Assembly (NCBI GenBank): GCA_015680685.1
Contig: MNCI01035648.1
Coordinates: 294,599-358,598 of the forward strand
Length of the DNA: 64,000 nt
Source of the DNA: Gnetum montanum
Taxonomy: Eukaryota > Streptophyta > Gnetopsida > Gnetales > Gnetaceae
Reading direction: 5' to 3'
In this document: positions 1 to 13,300 of the stretch, piece by piece
Layout: each line of letters opens with the position of its first letter
How positions within the stretch are numbered: the first letter of the stretch is position 1
Translations under genes and position numbers: made by a program
The notes under the pieces: model-generated
The model's input: only the letters and a program-made list of their open reading frames with translations
What the model was told of the DNA's origin: nothing
Databases searched by the model: none

Positions 1-1560
1 TTGCAAGGTTTGATGGCTTCTGGAGGTGCTAACAAGGTTCTAGGATGAGGATGGTACAAGTCAAAGTTGTTTTGGTGCATCTGTGACCCTCACATGAACT
101 TTCCTTGATGCATCCATGCTAGCTAGCATGGGTGAAGGTGGGGGTGTGGGGTTGCTCAACATGGGAATGAGGAAAATCATGAAATGGGATTAGTTTTGGC
201 AAGTTTTAGCTACCGAAGTCTTCGAGAAGGTTGGGTTGTCAAAACAAGTCAATTTTAATGTAAATCTTGTGAGTTTTTAGCCATACCCCTTTCATCCATG
301 CTAAGGCTACACTACCTAGCATGGATAAGGTCCCCTCCCCCCACACGGATCTACTTGGATTCATGTTTTTGATAGCTTTTGGCAAGATTCAATAGGGTTT
401 CAAAGTTGCCAGGTTGTAGGGATTGAGGGTCATGATTTGATGTCAAAATCCACTGGTTTGAAGGCTCCTTGGTAACTCATGCAATCATTCCCCCTTTATC
501 CACACTAGGCAACATGGCCCCAACATGGATGAGAGGGGGATGATAATGTTTTTCCCATTTCTGATAAATTTTGTGGCATTTAAAGGCTTTATAAGGCTTT
601 GGTAGGGTTGTAAGATTACTAGGGTAGGTTTTAAGGTTATTTTTGGCTACAAAATAGATTTTTTAGCATACCCCCAGGGCACCCATGCTAGATCCATGCT
701 AGGCAGCATGAATGGAGGGTTCACTAGTGTGGGGAGGGTTTCATATGTAAAAATTGACTAGAATCTTGACAATTGTCAACTACCGAAGACCATAGTGCAT
801 TTTATGGCTATGTAAGGCTATGGAAAGTGAGTTATTGCATATTCCTAGGGCATCCACATTGGATCCATGTTGGGAAGCATGGATGGGGGGTTCATCGGCA
901 TGGGGAACATGTTTAGATGCAAAAAATAAGTTATTTTTGGCCAATCTATATTACCAGAAGTTCATGAGTGGTGTTAGAGTTAAAATATGACAACTGAGTG
1001 GTTGATTTTAGCAATTTAAGGTCACCCCCATCCATCCATGCTAGGCCCATGTTGGATATCATGGATGGAGCCCTCCTCAACATGGCTCAACTAGATCTGA
1101 AGGTTTTGGGCACTTTCAACTAGGTTTGACAAGGTCTTTAGGCTCCGATGGATGGTTAGAGGGGTTTGAGGCTATGTGGATCCACCTAGGGGTCAAATCA
1201 GAGCTTGAAGGGCACTAGAGAGTGGGTATGAATGTTATCCCCCTTGAGAAACATTGGAGCCATGATGGGTAACATTTCCCTAGCATGGTAGCCCAAAGTG
1301 GAAAGATTCATTAAGGTTTTACCCCTTGTCGGAGGTCTAGGATTCATGTATGTTGATAGTAGTTACCAAAAATGGAAAAGGTGATAAAGTTCTATGGTCA
1401 TGGTGGGTAGGAGGAAAGAACCCATGCTAGATCCATGTTGCCCAACATGGATTAACAGGGATAAGGTTATAAAATGGTTGTATGGATTTTAATGGATTAA
1501 AACCTTAGTGTAGAAGAGGTTTTCAAGTTTAAAACCCATCGAACTAGGGAAGCGTCTAGT
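1..1560. repeat. Degenerate tandem array, period about 185 bp
   Basis: A recurring box of the type CATCCATGCTAG..CATGGATGG appears near 115, 300, 500, 690, 855, 1035, 1255 and 1425, so spacing is roughly 165-220 bp. Several units also share a trailing segment with GTGGGGA and then TTTAGATGCAAAAA, for example near 725-760 and 895-930, and a TACCGAAG-like piece near 210 and 780. The units are strongly diverged. The same CATGCTAGG vocabulary returns near 12,730-12,960, so the array may derive from an LTR U3 region. No coding sequence is supported; the short ORF at 1559 has no recognisable features. Confidence 0.6.
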
Positions 1561-1917
1561 GGGGCCCACTGAAAATTTTAAATTTTTGAATCTAGACATC
1601 CACTCTCACCTTCCTAGTGTGGATAGACTTTCCCACCTTTGCACTTTAGTGCACCATGAGTTTCAGTGTCTGACATTAGCAACGGGACCATGTAAGAAGG
1701 TGTTTAAGTTTAGATATAGGTTTTATTGTCAAATTGTTGCAAAAATCATCACAACTTCGATTCCATCACACAGTGCTTTGGTGCAAAGATTTGGCATAGG
1801 TTTTTACTTTGAAAAACTTCTAATTCTTAGTCTGGCTACTATAGATTTCCTCTCAAGCAGTGTTGAGGCTTCTATCCTTCCAATCTTCAAGCTTTTCTAG
1901 TGTAGATCACTAAAACC

Positions 1918-4900
1918 ATGAAGAAAAGGAGTAGCAAAAGCATGAACCTAATGATTGAAGAGGTAGATGCAGCAACCCATGGCATCTCCTACCTATCCAA
2001 GCCTATTTTGATGCAAAAATCACATGTTACAACCCTGAGGTAGGCCATTGCTAGCCATTTTGTTTGTTTTCTAGTCATTTTTGATGTTTTCTTACTATTT
2101 TTGATGCTTGTAATGAGAGCGTTTTCCTAGATCTAGGCCATTGTGTATGCTAAAATTGAAATTTGACACAATAACATGCCCTATTTTGATGTTTTTTTAC
2201 ATAGATCTATGGTCTTTTTGTTATTTAGGCTTCATTTAATTAGGTTTTAAAATTAGGCTTTACTATTCTGAACTAGTTTTGGCAAAAAATTAGGTATACT
2301 TTTGAGCTTTTTGTTCAAAATCCAACTAGAAATTGTTAAAATTTATGGCTTTTTTTTTTTAATTATAGATTTAAGGTTTCTTTTGGTTGTGGTATTATTC
2401 GAATTGGAGTTATAACGACAAAGATCTGGCTATTTTGGTTACATTGCGTGGTTGTGGATTATGCCATTTTCAAATTTTCATATAGGCTATGAACTTTTTC
2501 TAAATAAAAGGTAGGGGTTTTGAATTTTTGAGATGCATAAGGCTCAATTTAAGCTTTCAAAAGGTGTGGAGTCACTTCATTTGGAGTTAAAATGAATATT
2601 TGGTAAAATTTTTACCAACCTTACACGAAAGGGGATTTTTGGTGATGGCTACAATATGTTAGTTTGGTCACATTTTATACAAAAATGGCTATATATTTTG
2701 GCTTTTTCTAGTTATGGATACAAAGTTTGTGATTTTAGGAGGTTTTTAGTGGTGGAATCACTAAAATCAAAGTTAAAATGGATTTTTTATAAAATTTTCA
2801 TTAAGGTTGTGTAAATTAGGCTTTGTTATGGCTATATCAATTTTACTCTTTAGAGATGGACAATGTTGATACACTTAGAAATTTTTATTGTCAATGTTCC
2901 ATGCTCCTAAGTATACCTAGGGATGTTGACCACTCTCTACATTTGGTTTCAAGGTTATAAGAAATGTTTACTATTTTTATTAAGTATTCTCCTATGGTCA
3001 TTTAAGATGTTTTTGTATCAATGTTATTTTAAACTAAGGCAGATCTTGGTTATGATGTTGTACATGCGATAATATCTCAGCTATGATTTCTAAGGGCCAT
3101 GAAGGTTTTAACACTATTGTTTTAAAGCTCTAAATGAACCTTTAACCAACACCTTAGAGTTTTTCATAGGGGCTAGTTTCACCCCTAACTATGATGTATA
3201 GTATAGTTTTCAAGAGATTCTAAGTGTTAAAACATGATCCTAATGTTGTGTATTGTTTTTCCATGTAGGGGCTTGTTGGAACTTATCCTCATAATGGTTG
3301 AGTTGGTGGGCATCTTCTATTGCATCAATCAACTAAAGGCCAACACCCCTATCCTAAATTTGATTTTGGAATGGGGCTCACTATGGTTTCGACCAAGGAC
3401 AAGGGAATTCCTTTCCTACATCCTGTAGAACTTTAGTGTGATGCTATGGTCACACTTGTCTACAAATGTGGTAGGGGTTATAATGGAGACCTTTCTACCT
3501 GGGTCTATGAGAGTGATCATTAGGTTCATAATTGATGATCCTAAAACCTTAGTAGTAGGAGAGTCAACGAAGACTAGGGACACCATTGACACACATTATT
3601 GGTTAAAGATCTATAGCATACTAGAGCATTCTTAGTATAATGTGGATAATACTCTAATGGTGGTACATAGGGTCCACACATTATTTCAAAATCCACTTGG
3701 CACTGTGTACCAACTACAGGGGTAAGCATAGTTATTATAGGTTTCTAATTTTTTTAGCTTTATTGATTTGGTCACCTTTCTTGACTTGTCTGTTTTATGC
3801 ACATCTTACAGTTACAAGGTTAATGAACAAGGTTTGATCAGGAATGGTCAAACCTTGATAGTGGCCCAAACTATCTTAAGTGTATTTACCAAAGGCCCTA
3901 AGATTAAACTGTTGTATATGAGCAATTAAGATGGGATTTTGATAAATACACCAATATGTTTAACCTTGTTTACAATAAGTGTGTTGTTGATGAAACAACA
4001 CATAGTTGGTGGGTGGCCCTCAAGAACATTAGGGAGATGGATGTTACTGCTAGGACCCCTACACAAGCTTCAACAAACAAGAAAAAAAAGGTGAGAATAA
4101 TAATGGTTTGTTATGTTATGCATAATGTTTCTAAAACTATATTTTGGTTTTTCTATGCATCCCTATGTTGATGCTACATGTTTGTTGTTACCTTGTAGGA
4201 CCTTCCACTTCTTCCAACATCTTATCCATTTTAGGAAATCCAGAGAATACACTCATCCTAAAATTTGGTGAGGTGAGGCCAACAAAGAAGTGGTTGAGGG
4301 GTCAAGTACCTAGGGACATCTAAGCAAACATTAAACATGTAGGTTTGCTGGATGTTTTCATGGCATCTACCCCATTCATCCCTATCACAGAGATGCTGAA
4401 TGTTATTGACTTCTTTGAAGCAAGAGCCAATCAATTTAGCACTACATTTGAGACATGCCAATCATCATCCTTATTAGTGATGAGACCTTTTGTAACTTGT
4501 TTGGTATTCTTGTTGATGGGATGAAGGTCACCACCAAACCAGTGAAGGGGGCTGGCCATCGTGAGAAGGTTGAGAAGTGGTTTGGTGCTAGTAAGGGCCA
4601 CTTCGAGCTTATCTTGGATGGCTTCATGAATTTTGAAGTAATGGAATCTTATCCTTTATTTTGATCCTACCCCTTTTCTAAAATGTTATCACAAAAGAAG
4701 GTGATCAACGTTGCATAGGGATGGATCTTTAAGAAGGCCTTAATGGAGGACACCAGGTTCAACTGGGCAAATTCCTTGGCTATGAGGCTTCAGGAGGAGA
4801 TCCTAAAAATATGTGAAGATACCTACACAATAGTTGACATGCATTATACATTTTTTGCAACTTATTGGAAGAGGCTCATGGAGTTCTTAGTGGTGAGAAG

Positions 4901-6928
4901 GAATGAACGTTTTGTGGTCCAAGACACTAACCAACTCTCTAGGCCTTGAATAAAGCATATTTATCCTATCGTGTAGGCCTAGAACCCACCGGAGGGTGTG
5001 GGGAGTTGTTGTTTATGATCACTAAGGGAGTTAGTGATAGTTGGTGTGCTTCCCTTGATAGCATGGGGGAGGAGCCTCTCAAAGTACCTGCTAACATCAG
5101 GAAGGCCCAAAAGTTGCACTCCAAGGTTGACAAGGTAGCCAAGGTGAAATTAAAATAACCTATAGAGGAAGAAGCACCAATGATAGAGCAACCATCCACA
5201 AAGAAGCTCAAGTTAAGGCCTAACAAGTCACATCAAGCAATCATCGGTATGTCTTAACTATATTTTAGCTATTCTATGTTTTACATCTTATGGCTATATT
5301 ATTGTTTCATGTAACCTATTTCATGTATAATGGTTGTAGATAAGCATCAAGATATGGCAGCCTATGTTGTTGCTAAGAAAGAAGCACAGAGGTGTGCAGC
5401 CATCACAGTGGAGGAGGCACAAAGGTATGTAACTTTCGTTGTGGAGGAGGCACAAAGGCATGATGCTACTATTGTAGAGAAGGAATAAAGGCATGTAGAG
5501 GAGGCACTCTTGCAGTGGCATGAGGTTGAAGGGTTAGCCAACTTTGATCTAGATGACCTAGATGTCTTGTTTGGTGAACCATTGCTAGGTGCATCCCCCA
5601 TCGTCATCCCTAAGGAGGAAGAGAAGGAGCCATGTATGCACATGCCTTAATGCTACTTGTTATATCCTATGGTTTGAAGTTTGGTTTTTTTTTTCTAATT
5701 ATTCAATGATTTTTATTCTTGTTGTAGTTCCTGAGCCATAGGTAGAGGCCTCTACAGGTAAGTTTCACATGAAACCATGGGTGGAGGTTCTAGACAAGAT
5801 GGAGCTCATGTGTGAAGTGCCCAAGGACATCATTAATTAGCTACAATAGGTTACACTCAAGATCAATAAGAACTATGTTTTATTTTCCTTAGTTGTTTTG
5901 CTTTATTGTATTGGCTATCTTTAGTTATAGGTTGTATTTATGGTGATGCATTGTTTTTAGTGCCATTAGTAGTGTGGGACCATAGCTGTGACATGGAGTT
6001 TGACTCCTTGCTAAAGCTTCCCTCCAATGTTTAGAATGTACCCCTGAAGTTGTACGAAACCACTACTGATCATGCAGTTTCATGGGAGTTATAAAGATCC
6101 AATGAATCCCTATGGGAGCAAGTTGTGGTCTTGAGGAAGGACACCAAGCAGTAGGCCAAGATAATTAGGAATGTTTAGGATCATAAGGGTTTTGTGAAAG
6201 ATGAAGTGGCTAACATAGAGAACTTATGAACCAAAGAGATCATGTGGGCCTACTACTAGAGCATCATCCATGACAAGGTGATGCTTTCTAGAGAGATGGT
6301 AGAGTAGTGGATGCAGATGAATCTCATCTCCTAAAAAGCCAAGGACTAGAAGGATTATTATGCCTAGGTCCTAGAGTGGGGCAAGACACAAAAGGATCAT
6401 AAGAGAAAGTACAAGGCTGATTAGGAGTCATACCTTAACTGGCTCAAGGAGGAGATGATTGAATGTCGTAAGAGAAAGTTGTTCATCCATGGGATTTAGG
6501 CTGAGAGTGCTTACCAACTCTTTGAAAGCACTCACAGGGTGACCAAATATCCTACTCCTAAGATCACCACGACTGCTAGTGAGACTTATACAACTATAGT
6601 GTCATGGGACACACTTGATTGAACTAGAGTGGATCCAACAAACATCCTCATAGGTATTATTCTTGGGGATGTTAACTAGGCTAGCATGACAAAGGACCAG
6701 ATTTTTCATCATTTGGAGACTAGTCTTCAACATCTTATTTAGGAGGTCATTGAGCCCAATTCCTTACAGGTTTGATATATTTATTTTTGTTTAAATTTTG
6801 CTTAAGTTATAAGTTTTTTTTTGGTTATTGATTGACTTTATGTTGCTATATTTTAGGCACCAGAAGACGTTGACCCCAATGATGAGGGTGATGATGATCC
6901 ACCATCTCTTCATCTGGATGCCTCTTAA
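1918..6928 (+). pseudogene. Decayed multi-exon gene G with C-terminal coiled coil, function unknown
   Basis: Exon-like blocks joined by good splice sites: 1918-2039 (starts ATGAAGAAAAGG, donor GAG|GTAGGC), 3269-3721 (donor GTAAGC), 3812-4090 (donor AAG|GTGAGA), 4199-5246 (donor GTATGT), about 5340-5633, about 5728-5870, 5961-6769 (donor CAG|GTTTGA) and 6857-6928 ending TAA. Acceptors read CATGTAG, CTTACAG, CTTGTAG, GGTTGTAG, TTGTTGTAG, TTTTTAG and TATTTTAG. Exon 4 encodes a globular region with FEARANQFSTTFE and KWFGASKGHFELI and needs one frameshift near 4450. Exon 5 repeats VEEAQR and is followed by a long charged helical region typical of coiled coils. The exon 5961-6769 stays in one frame but has 14 stops: 10 TAG, 2 TAA, 2 TGA. 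I do not recognise the family. The layout (globular domain, coiled coil, acidic tail DPNDEGDDD) recalls retroelement accessory proteins or plant-mobile-domain proteins, but this is inference. Intron 1 (about 1.2 kb) shows nothing else. Confidence 0.6.
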
Positions 6929-7689
6929 CATCCCCCAGTTATCCATGAGTTTTTGCTTATCATTGTTAGCATGATGCTTATGTTTGTTGATGTTGATGGC
7001 TAGTGTTAGCCAACACTTTGTTATGGATGATTCTATGATTATTATTTATTATTATTTGGATATTTTTACCACATAGTGTGGCTATGGCTATGTATGTTAT
7101 AAACATTTTAAATTTTAAGTTATGGTTTTATTTTTGCCTATATTGCTCTAGTGTTGTAGTTTTATCATGGCTTTATAGTTTTAAGGTTTTAATGTTATAA
7201 ATGTTGTAAATGACTATGTTGTAGATGGCTATAAGTATTTAAAATGGCTATAAGGTAGGGATTGCTTGCTAGTTTTAGGCCATGGCAGGTGATGCAATAT
7301 TGCCCATTTAAGATCATGGCAAGCTATGCATTTGATGTAGAATCGGTTTGCTAGTTTTAGGCCATGGTGGCCCAGGTTGTAAGAAACGATGTATTGTTAT
7401 TTATTTTATGTTTTAAGATTTTATGGGTTTTTTGGTTTTAAAGTTTTTATGAGTTTTTTCTGTGCTTATATCATGCTAAGAAGTGAATATAAGGACTTTA
7501 AAAAATAAAAGTACAAACAAAAGTGAATCCTCTGGCTACATAAGGAAAAAGATTAAAATAAAGTAAGCAATAAAGCATAAATAGACAACAAGAAAACCTA
7601 GGATAACTGGCAGTAAATACATATGGTTACAATGTCATAAGGGCATAAAGTGGAAGGATTAGAGGCATACATCACTCATGCAAATGCTT
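6929..7689. other. AT-rich non-coding stretch
   Basis: It lies between the end of gene G and the 3' end of the minus-strand relic H1. A repeated phrase of the type GCTAGTTTTAGGCCATGGCAGG occurs near 7270 and 7350. The H1 polypurine tract and 3' LTR should lie here but I could not place their edges. No gene is seen. Confidence 0.5.
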
Positions 7690-10600
7690 CCTAATCTTTG
7701 ATAGATTAGGAAATGTGTATGACCTATTTTTCACCAATTTGTACTTCCCATCCCCTTCACTAATGATGTTGAAGGGGAGCTCTTCCCATAGTGTGTCTTG
7801 TGACCCGCTATTGTTGTTTTCAGCTTTCTTAGCTCCCTTAGGTTGCTTGGCTTTTTAACTAGGATTTTCTTCTTGAAACTCCACTTCAAACCCCCACTCT
7901 ATGTCTACGTTGTTAATAGCCAAGGGAACCACATTATTACCATGAATGATGATTTCACCTCCCTTGTAAGGAAGGTGAATTTCTTGATGAATAGGTGAAG
8001 ACATGGCTTGTAATTGAGCCAACGAAGGTCTTTCTAGGATGAGGTTGACCCCTTAACAGCAACTAGTGATCCATTAAAGGAATTGAGGGCTAATGTTGTT
8101 GTATGTTGTATCCACTTTGTCAAGCCTAAACATTCGACTATGATGCATGGAATGACATTTGTTATAGCGCCATCATCCACATGCACCTAATGCACTTTAT
8201 ACTGCCCTACCTAGATTGTGATGAAAAGAGGATTTTGGGTACAAATTTTAATTTCTCTATCATGAAATGCTAGTGATGTTGACTTTGTCTCCCTAAGTGA
8301 AAAAGGCATCATCACCACATGGATGGATGATTCATTTGCTGAAATGTCCTCATTAATAGTGATAGAAGTCAACATCTTGTCTAGTGCTTCATGATATGTA
8401 GCTGAAGTCATGAACAAGTCATGCAGGCTTAAGGTTGTGTTTTTTTGTTTAAGAGATTATTTGACTTGCTCCATTAAACTTAGGAAGTTATTGTTGTTGG
8501 TTGTGGGCTTGTTGCCCTGATTGTGCTTGACTTTCTTCACGTGTTCCAAAATGTACACCTCAAGTTTTGGTTATTGTGGCTTTTCCTCTTTTCCTTTCCC
8601 TTGGCTCTTAGGATCCTCTCATGGTTTGCTTGTTGAAGAAACCTAGGTTGCAGAGGTCATGGGTACTGATGATATGGGAGTGGAATTTTGTGGATCCACT
8701 TCCTTCCATGCCTCGACCTACTTGTCATCCTTGTTTTTAGGCTTCTTCCTCTGCTTGGTTGAGGCCTTTTGGTTATCATTGTTGGTTTGTGAGGAAGAGA
8801 TTGTAGCATTAGCCACCATGGGGATTGCTATTCAGTGGTAGGGATAGGTTGGGTTGTAATGGGTTGAGGCACCTTGATGACAAAAGGCTCCTTTGGGACA
8901 TTTGTAATGGTCTTAAGCTTATGGAAGCTAAAGATATCCTTTCGTTGTAAAGGGGTATCCTAATCATGAATGACTCCTTCCCAAGCCTCTAATTATCATC
9001 AACATTGAATGCTGATATAACATATCCACTATTATTGGCATTCAATGGGTTTTTATACACTTTCATAGATTGGTTTTGAGGTTGAATAGGATTAGATGCA
9101 TCAAGGATCAACTCATGTATATCTATCATCTTTTGTAGGTCATCCTTCAATGCGAGGTACAAGTTAGTGTCATGATCATAAAATTGATGATAGTGGTAGA
9201 AGCAATCAAGCTTGAGATATTGGGTACTTGGAGATCATCCTTAGTTGCTCGAGTGGGATCCTTAGCTATCTCACATAATATTTCATAATTCTTATGAGTA
9301 GCTTTAGTCATCTACTTATATTGGATCCTCTCATTCTTCAACAGTTGATCCAAGAGTTTAGATGGCTTCAAAGGTAACCTAGTATATTTGGTTCTATCCT
9401 TCTGCTCAAAGCTAGGCCTAGGAGTAGTTGATGCAACAATCCTAGAGGTTGATGGCTGGTTTTCATGGTTGTTAGTAGGGGCTCTAGGTTGATTGTTTCT
9501 TGGCCCCTATTTATTTGTCTTGGACACCAATTCCATAGCCACGTTGTTTTGTTTACCCCTCTCATTATCCCTATGTGTGTGCTTGTTTTTGTATGCCATG
9601 TAGGCAAGGTCATGGCTAGCCTCCACAATGTCTTCTATGTTCTTAGTCTAGGAGAAGGCTTGACTAAGAGACCAAGGATCAAGGTAGTATAAATTAGACT
9701 TGATAAACTCATTGACTGTCTCCTTGAATATATCCAAAAGATGGGTTTCAACTATAGGTTCTGATATATTGTTGATTAGATCATTCCATTGTTGGATGAA
9801 TTTCTGCACCAGTTCAAGTGGTCCTTACTTGACCTTCATCAATTGTTCAAGTGTGATGTCAGGCTTCAAGTTGTACTTGAAGTGGTTAACATATTGTGAT
9901 ATTAAGTCTTCAAGAGAGGATATAGACCCTCTCAATAAGGCATGGTACAAATCAAGCACTTTTCCTGTAAGGGACATAGAAAATATCCTCATGATTATGT
10001 GTGGCCATGATTGTAACAACAAGCACTTGGATCAAAAGGTTATAAGGTGAGCATTAGGATCACCTTCTCCATTGTATTTAATGAACTACAAGATAGGGAC
10101 ACCAAGAGGAAGCATTAAGAGTGGAACCACAAGATTGAAGGGATCATCCTAGTAAAAGTTCATGAACTTGACACTTTGAAAGGTAGAGGCCTTGAGCCTC
10201 TTCACCTCCTTTGTCAAGTCTTAGATCATTTGGAAAGCTTGATCTAGGTCCTAGGGTACCCTTGTCAGTTGTGGGGTCTAAAAAAAAGGTTCTACCATTT
10301 GTTGGAAGGCATGTGGCCTCACTATTAGTTGTGGCATAGAGGGGAGAGGTTGTGTTATCATGGTGGTCAATGGGCGAAACAAAGAGAATGACGTGTATGC
10401 TTGTATTTGTGGCACAAATGGCATAAAGGGGGTATGTGATCCTTGGGCTGCTTGGGATTCCATGGCGGATCCCATGTGAGTGCTTAGAGGGTTGGTGGTG
10501 GTGATCACCACCGATGATGATCACACTGACCTAGGCTAGGTGACAAATGACATGGAAAAGTGGAACATTGTAGACTAAGGCATTGATTGTGCTTGTTGTG

Positions 10601-10940
10601 TTGTGAAGATTGGTGTGGATCCAAAAATTATTGGGTAAGTTGGGGTAGAGGATGGTGACATTTTTTCCATGGAGGAGACAAATGGGATGGAGGTAGGCAC
10701 CATGGTCTTAGGGGTTGCTTATTGAAACAACCCACCTAGGATGTTTTCATGTTCAGATTCTACCCTAAACTCATCATGTTCTTGATACTGCTCCTCCAAG
10801 CTAAGCTTCTCCTCCTCCTCATCCATCTCAATTAGTTGAGATAGGATGCATGCATAAGTTTTAGTAAGGGGTATTTGATATGGGGAAGGAATGTATTGCT
10901 TCCCATCTTAGTGTATGAGCTCATACTTGCTTTTTGCCTC
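7690..10940 (-). pseudogene. Gypsy-type gag-protease relic H1
   Basis: Reading leftward from about 10,940, a gag N-terminus with YIPSPY and an acidic stretch (EMDEEEEEKLSLEEQ) is followed by the gag core near 10,090-9,700 (NGEGDPNAHLITF, then LDLYHALLRGSISSLEDLISQ). A Lys/Gln-rich linker then leads to a retroviral-type protease near 8,220-7,950. The protease active-site region reads VHVDDGAITNVIP. The same regions occur in the same order in H2 at 13,745-17,000 (for example MESQAAQGSHTPF against MESQATQASYTRF), which establishes the reading. Stops are mainly TAG, with a few frameshifts. No reverse transcriptase or integrase follows the protease before about 7,690. H1 is a dead, probably non-autonomous LTR-element interior. 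LTR ends were not found. Confidence 0.65.
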
Positions 10941-12640
10941 TGCTTCCATTTGTGGAATCATTATGCCAACCTAGATTTTGGCACAAATGTAGTTATAGTG
11001 ATCTTCATTTATCACCGAGAACCTAGGACTTTGCCCCTTAAGTTGCAAGGATTGCCTACATTAAGCCACAGTAGGGTCTTTGGGGTCATAGAGCCTCACA
11101 GATTACCATTCAAACACGTTGTCAGTAAAGTTAAAGGGCAACATGGTTGATTTGCCTAATGACATGGTGGAAATGCTAAAAAAAGGTTGAATATAAGCTA
11201 TAAGTGGATGAGAAAAAGTGAAAATTTCAATATGTGGAAATAATGAAAAGAACAAAAAAAATGAATAAAAATACTTATTTACTATAAATAGTAAGGTGGT
11301 TCTCAAAGGGGGAATACCCCTTTACTAAAAATGGAAAAAGGTGGTATCAAACTCAACCTACTTTGGGTTTTCTAGTTGCACCTATGCTAGGTATAGTAGG
11401 GGGAAAGAAAGGCAGGGGGTAAGATTTGAGGTCTTACACCTTTCTATTCAACATTGGTGGGGAGGGAAGGGTTGAAAACCAAAGTGAAAACTTTGAATTT
11501 TCATAAAGAGATGGCTTTGGGAAGCTACCAATTTTCATAGCAAAAGGGGGATTTGGATGGTAAGACCACCAATGCTGGAGCGTTATGGTACCAATGCTAG
11601 CTTTGGTCTTGAAATTCACAACAGGTGTTGTGAAAATCTAAAACCCAAACACTTGCAACTTCCACATTGAGGCTTTTTGTTACAGGGGTATGAATGGTAG
11701 CGTTGGTTATTGGCCAAAATTTAAAGGCTTTTGCTATAAAAATTAAAGATATTAAAAAAGGAAGTAACGTTGGCAATGAGGCAAACATGTTTTGATGTAG
11801 AAATTGGATGAAGGCCCTCCTTCTAGCACCAAAAAACTATTGTGAATGAAAATCTCAATTGTTAGAGAACCAAGAACTCCTAGCATGATAGCCTTTAACC
11901 CAGATCTCCATGGCCTCTATGAAAAAATAAAGTTTGTGATGCCCTAGATGGTATGGCAGATCACCTAGGAACTTACAAAATGTAAAATGGGGATAACAAA
12001 GATAAAATGCAAAATATAGATCTAGAAGAGAAATTATGCTAAAATGAAATAAATGAATAAACTTACACACAAAGAAACCTGTAAAATTTATTTAAAAAGA
12101 ATAAAGGAGGTACAAAAAATGTGTACAAGATCACCTGTGCAATAGGGGGACTCACTTGGGCAGAAGTTTAGAATCCTTTGAAGCTTCTATGATCAACTTC
12201 ATGATTCAGAGGTCTTGCCACTCCCAATGTTTTCAAACATTTGTTTCTCTCAAATGAGGTTTGTTGCATTGTTTATGTAGGAGGGACTAAGAAATGTGAT
12301 GGGTTTGGATTACCAAAGTAGGCAATGTTGGGAGTTTGGGTTCCCAAATGCTCAACATTGATACCATAATCTCATAGATCTCAAGGGGGGATAATAGGCT
12401 ATAGGGGACACTGGGGGATTTGAGAAGCGGTATATATGCAAAATTGAAAGAGCTTTCAAATGCCAAAAATGCCAAACTATGTAAATTCCAAAAGAGTGGA
12501 ACCTCTTCATGGTGTAGGTGCTTGATTTTTGTAGGGTTGTGGCCATAAATTTGGTTGCAAATTATGCTTAATTGGTGTTGCAAATTCTGATTTCATTGTT
12601 GTAAATTCTGGCTACATGTAGGTGTGGTGCTTGTGCAAAT
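10941..12640. other. LTR or leader-like non-coding region between H1 and H2
   Basis: Both gag relics point away from this interval, so it should hold the 5' LTR and leader of H1. A palindrome TTACTAT-AA-ATAGTAA lies at about 11,278-11,293, followed by an AATACCCCTTTACTAAAA motif that recurs near 12,670-12,710. No coding region is supported; the ORFs here share no motif with any family I know. TGGTATCAA occurs at 11,342 (+) and about 12,353 (-) and could be decayed initiator-Met primer sites, but neither abuts a convincing LTR end. Confidence 0.4.
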
Positions 12641-13300
12641 CAAGGGGGGTTACTATATGGGGTAAGTGTTATACCCCCATAGCATCAAAGCCATTCCATT
12701 TACTAAAAATAGTAAATGGAAATTTCACCCATGTTGGATCTTTTCATCCATGCTAGGCCTTCCAATAGTAATGTTGATATGTAGGATCCTTGCTTAACTT
12801 GGTGTTGTATTGAGATCTTGGCCATGAAGTATCAACACTAGGAGGTAAGGGTTATACACATCCCCATTCCCCCCACACTAGGCATGGATGATGCCACACC
12901 CCTCCACATTGAGCATGGATGCTTCCACATCCGCCATGTTGAGGGTAGATGAGTTATACCCTCCAATGGGTATCTCCAACGTAGATAATGCTATACCCCT
13001 CATAAAACTCATCAAAATGCCAATTTTGGCATCCCAAAAGGCATTTTTAACCCCCTCAAGCCCAGATATAGACATTATGTGACTTTTTTTTTCACTTGCG
13101 AGTTGAGGCTTTGATCACTTATGAGGCATTTTTCAGCCCTAAAAGTATAAAGTATGTGAGATTACACCTCTTGGGTTGCAATCTTCCAATTTACAATGAT
13201 GTTTAGCCTCGGGTTTCATGGGATGGGGATTACAATGCAAAAAGGGTAACAACATGCAATTTTGGTAGTGTTTCAATAGCACTATCATTGCCACTTGCAC
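12640..13300 (+). repeat. LTR-like repeat L2, copy 1, with U3-type minisatellite
   Basis: The segment about 12,990-13,190 (AAGCCCAGATATAGACA, then TTATGAGGCATTTTT) is clearly similar to the reverse complement of 25,555-25,780. Upstream, 12,880-13,000 holds about four imperfect units of 30-40 bp of the type CACACTAGGCATGGATGATGC. Variable short tandem units followed by a TATA-like site and a conserved downstream part are what an LTR U3/R region looks like. H2 starts about 450 bp downstream in the same orientation, so this may be its 5' LTR. The ends are not defined. Confidence 0.45.
12695..12720. repeat. Perfect 11-bp inverted repeat
   Basis: TCCATTTACTA (12695-12705), loop AAAA, TAGTAAATGGA (12710-12720). 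A related but weaker palindrome lies near 11,280. Both sit in LTR-like sequence, so a promoter or RNA hairpin role is possible but unproven. Confidence 0.7.

Noticed and set aside
1-1560. CRISPR-like array
   Set aside because: Units are degenerate, spacers are not unique, and the window is clearly plant nuclear.
11342-12360. TGGTATCAA at 11,342 (+) and about 12,353 (-) as initiator-Met primer sites of H2 and H1
   Set aside because: Neither follows a recognisable LTR end and their positions would force the two elements to overlap.
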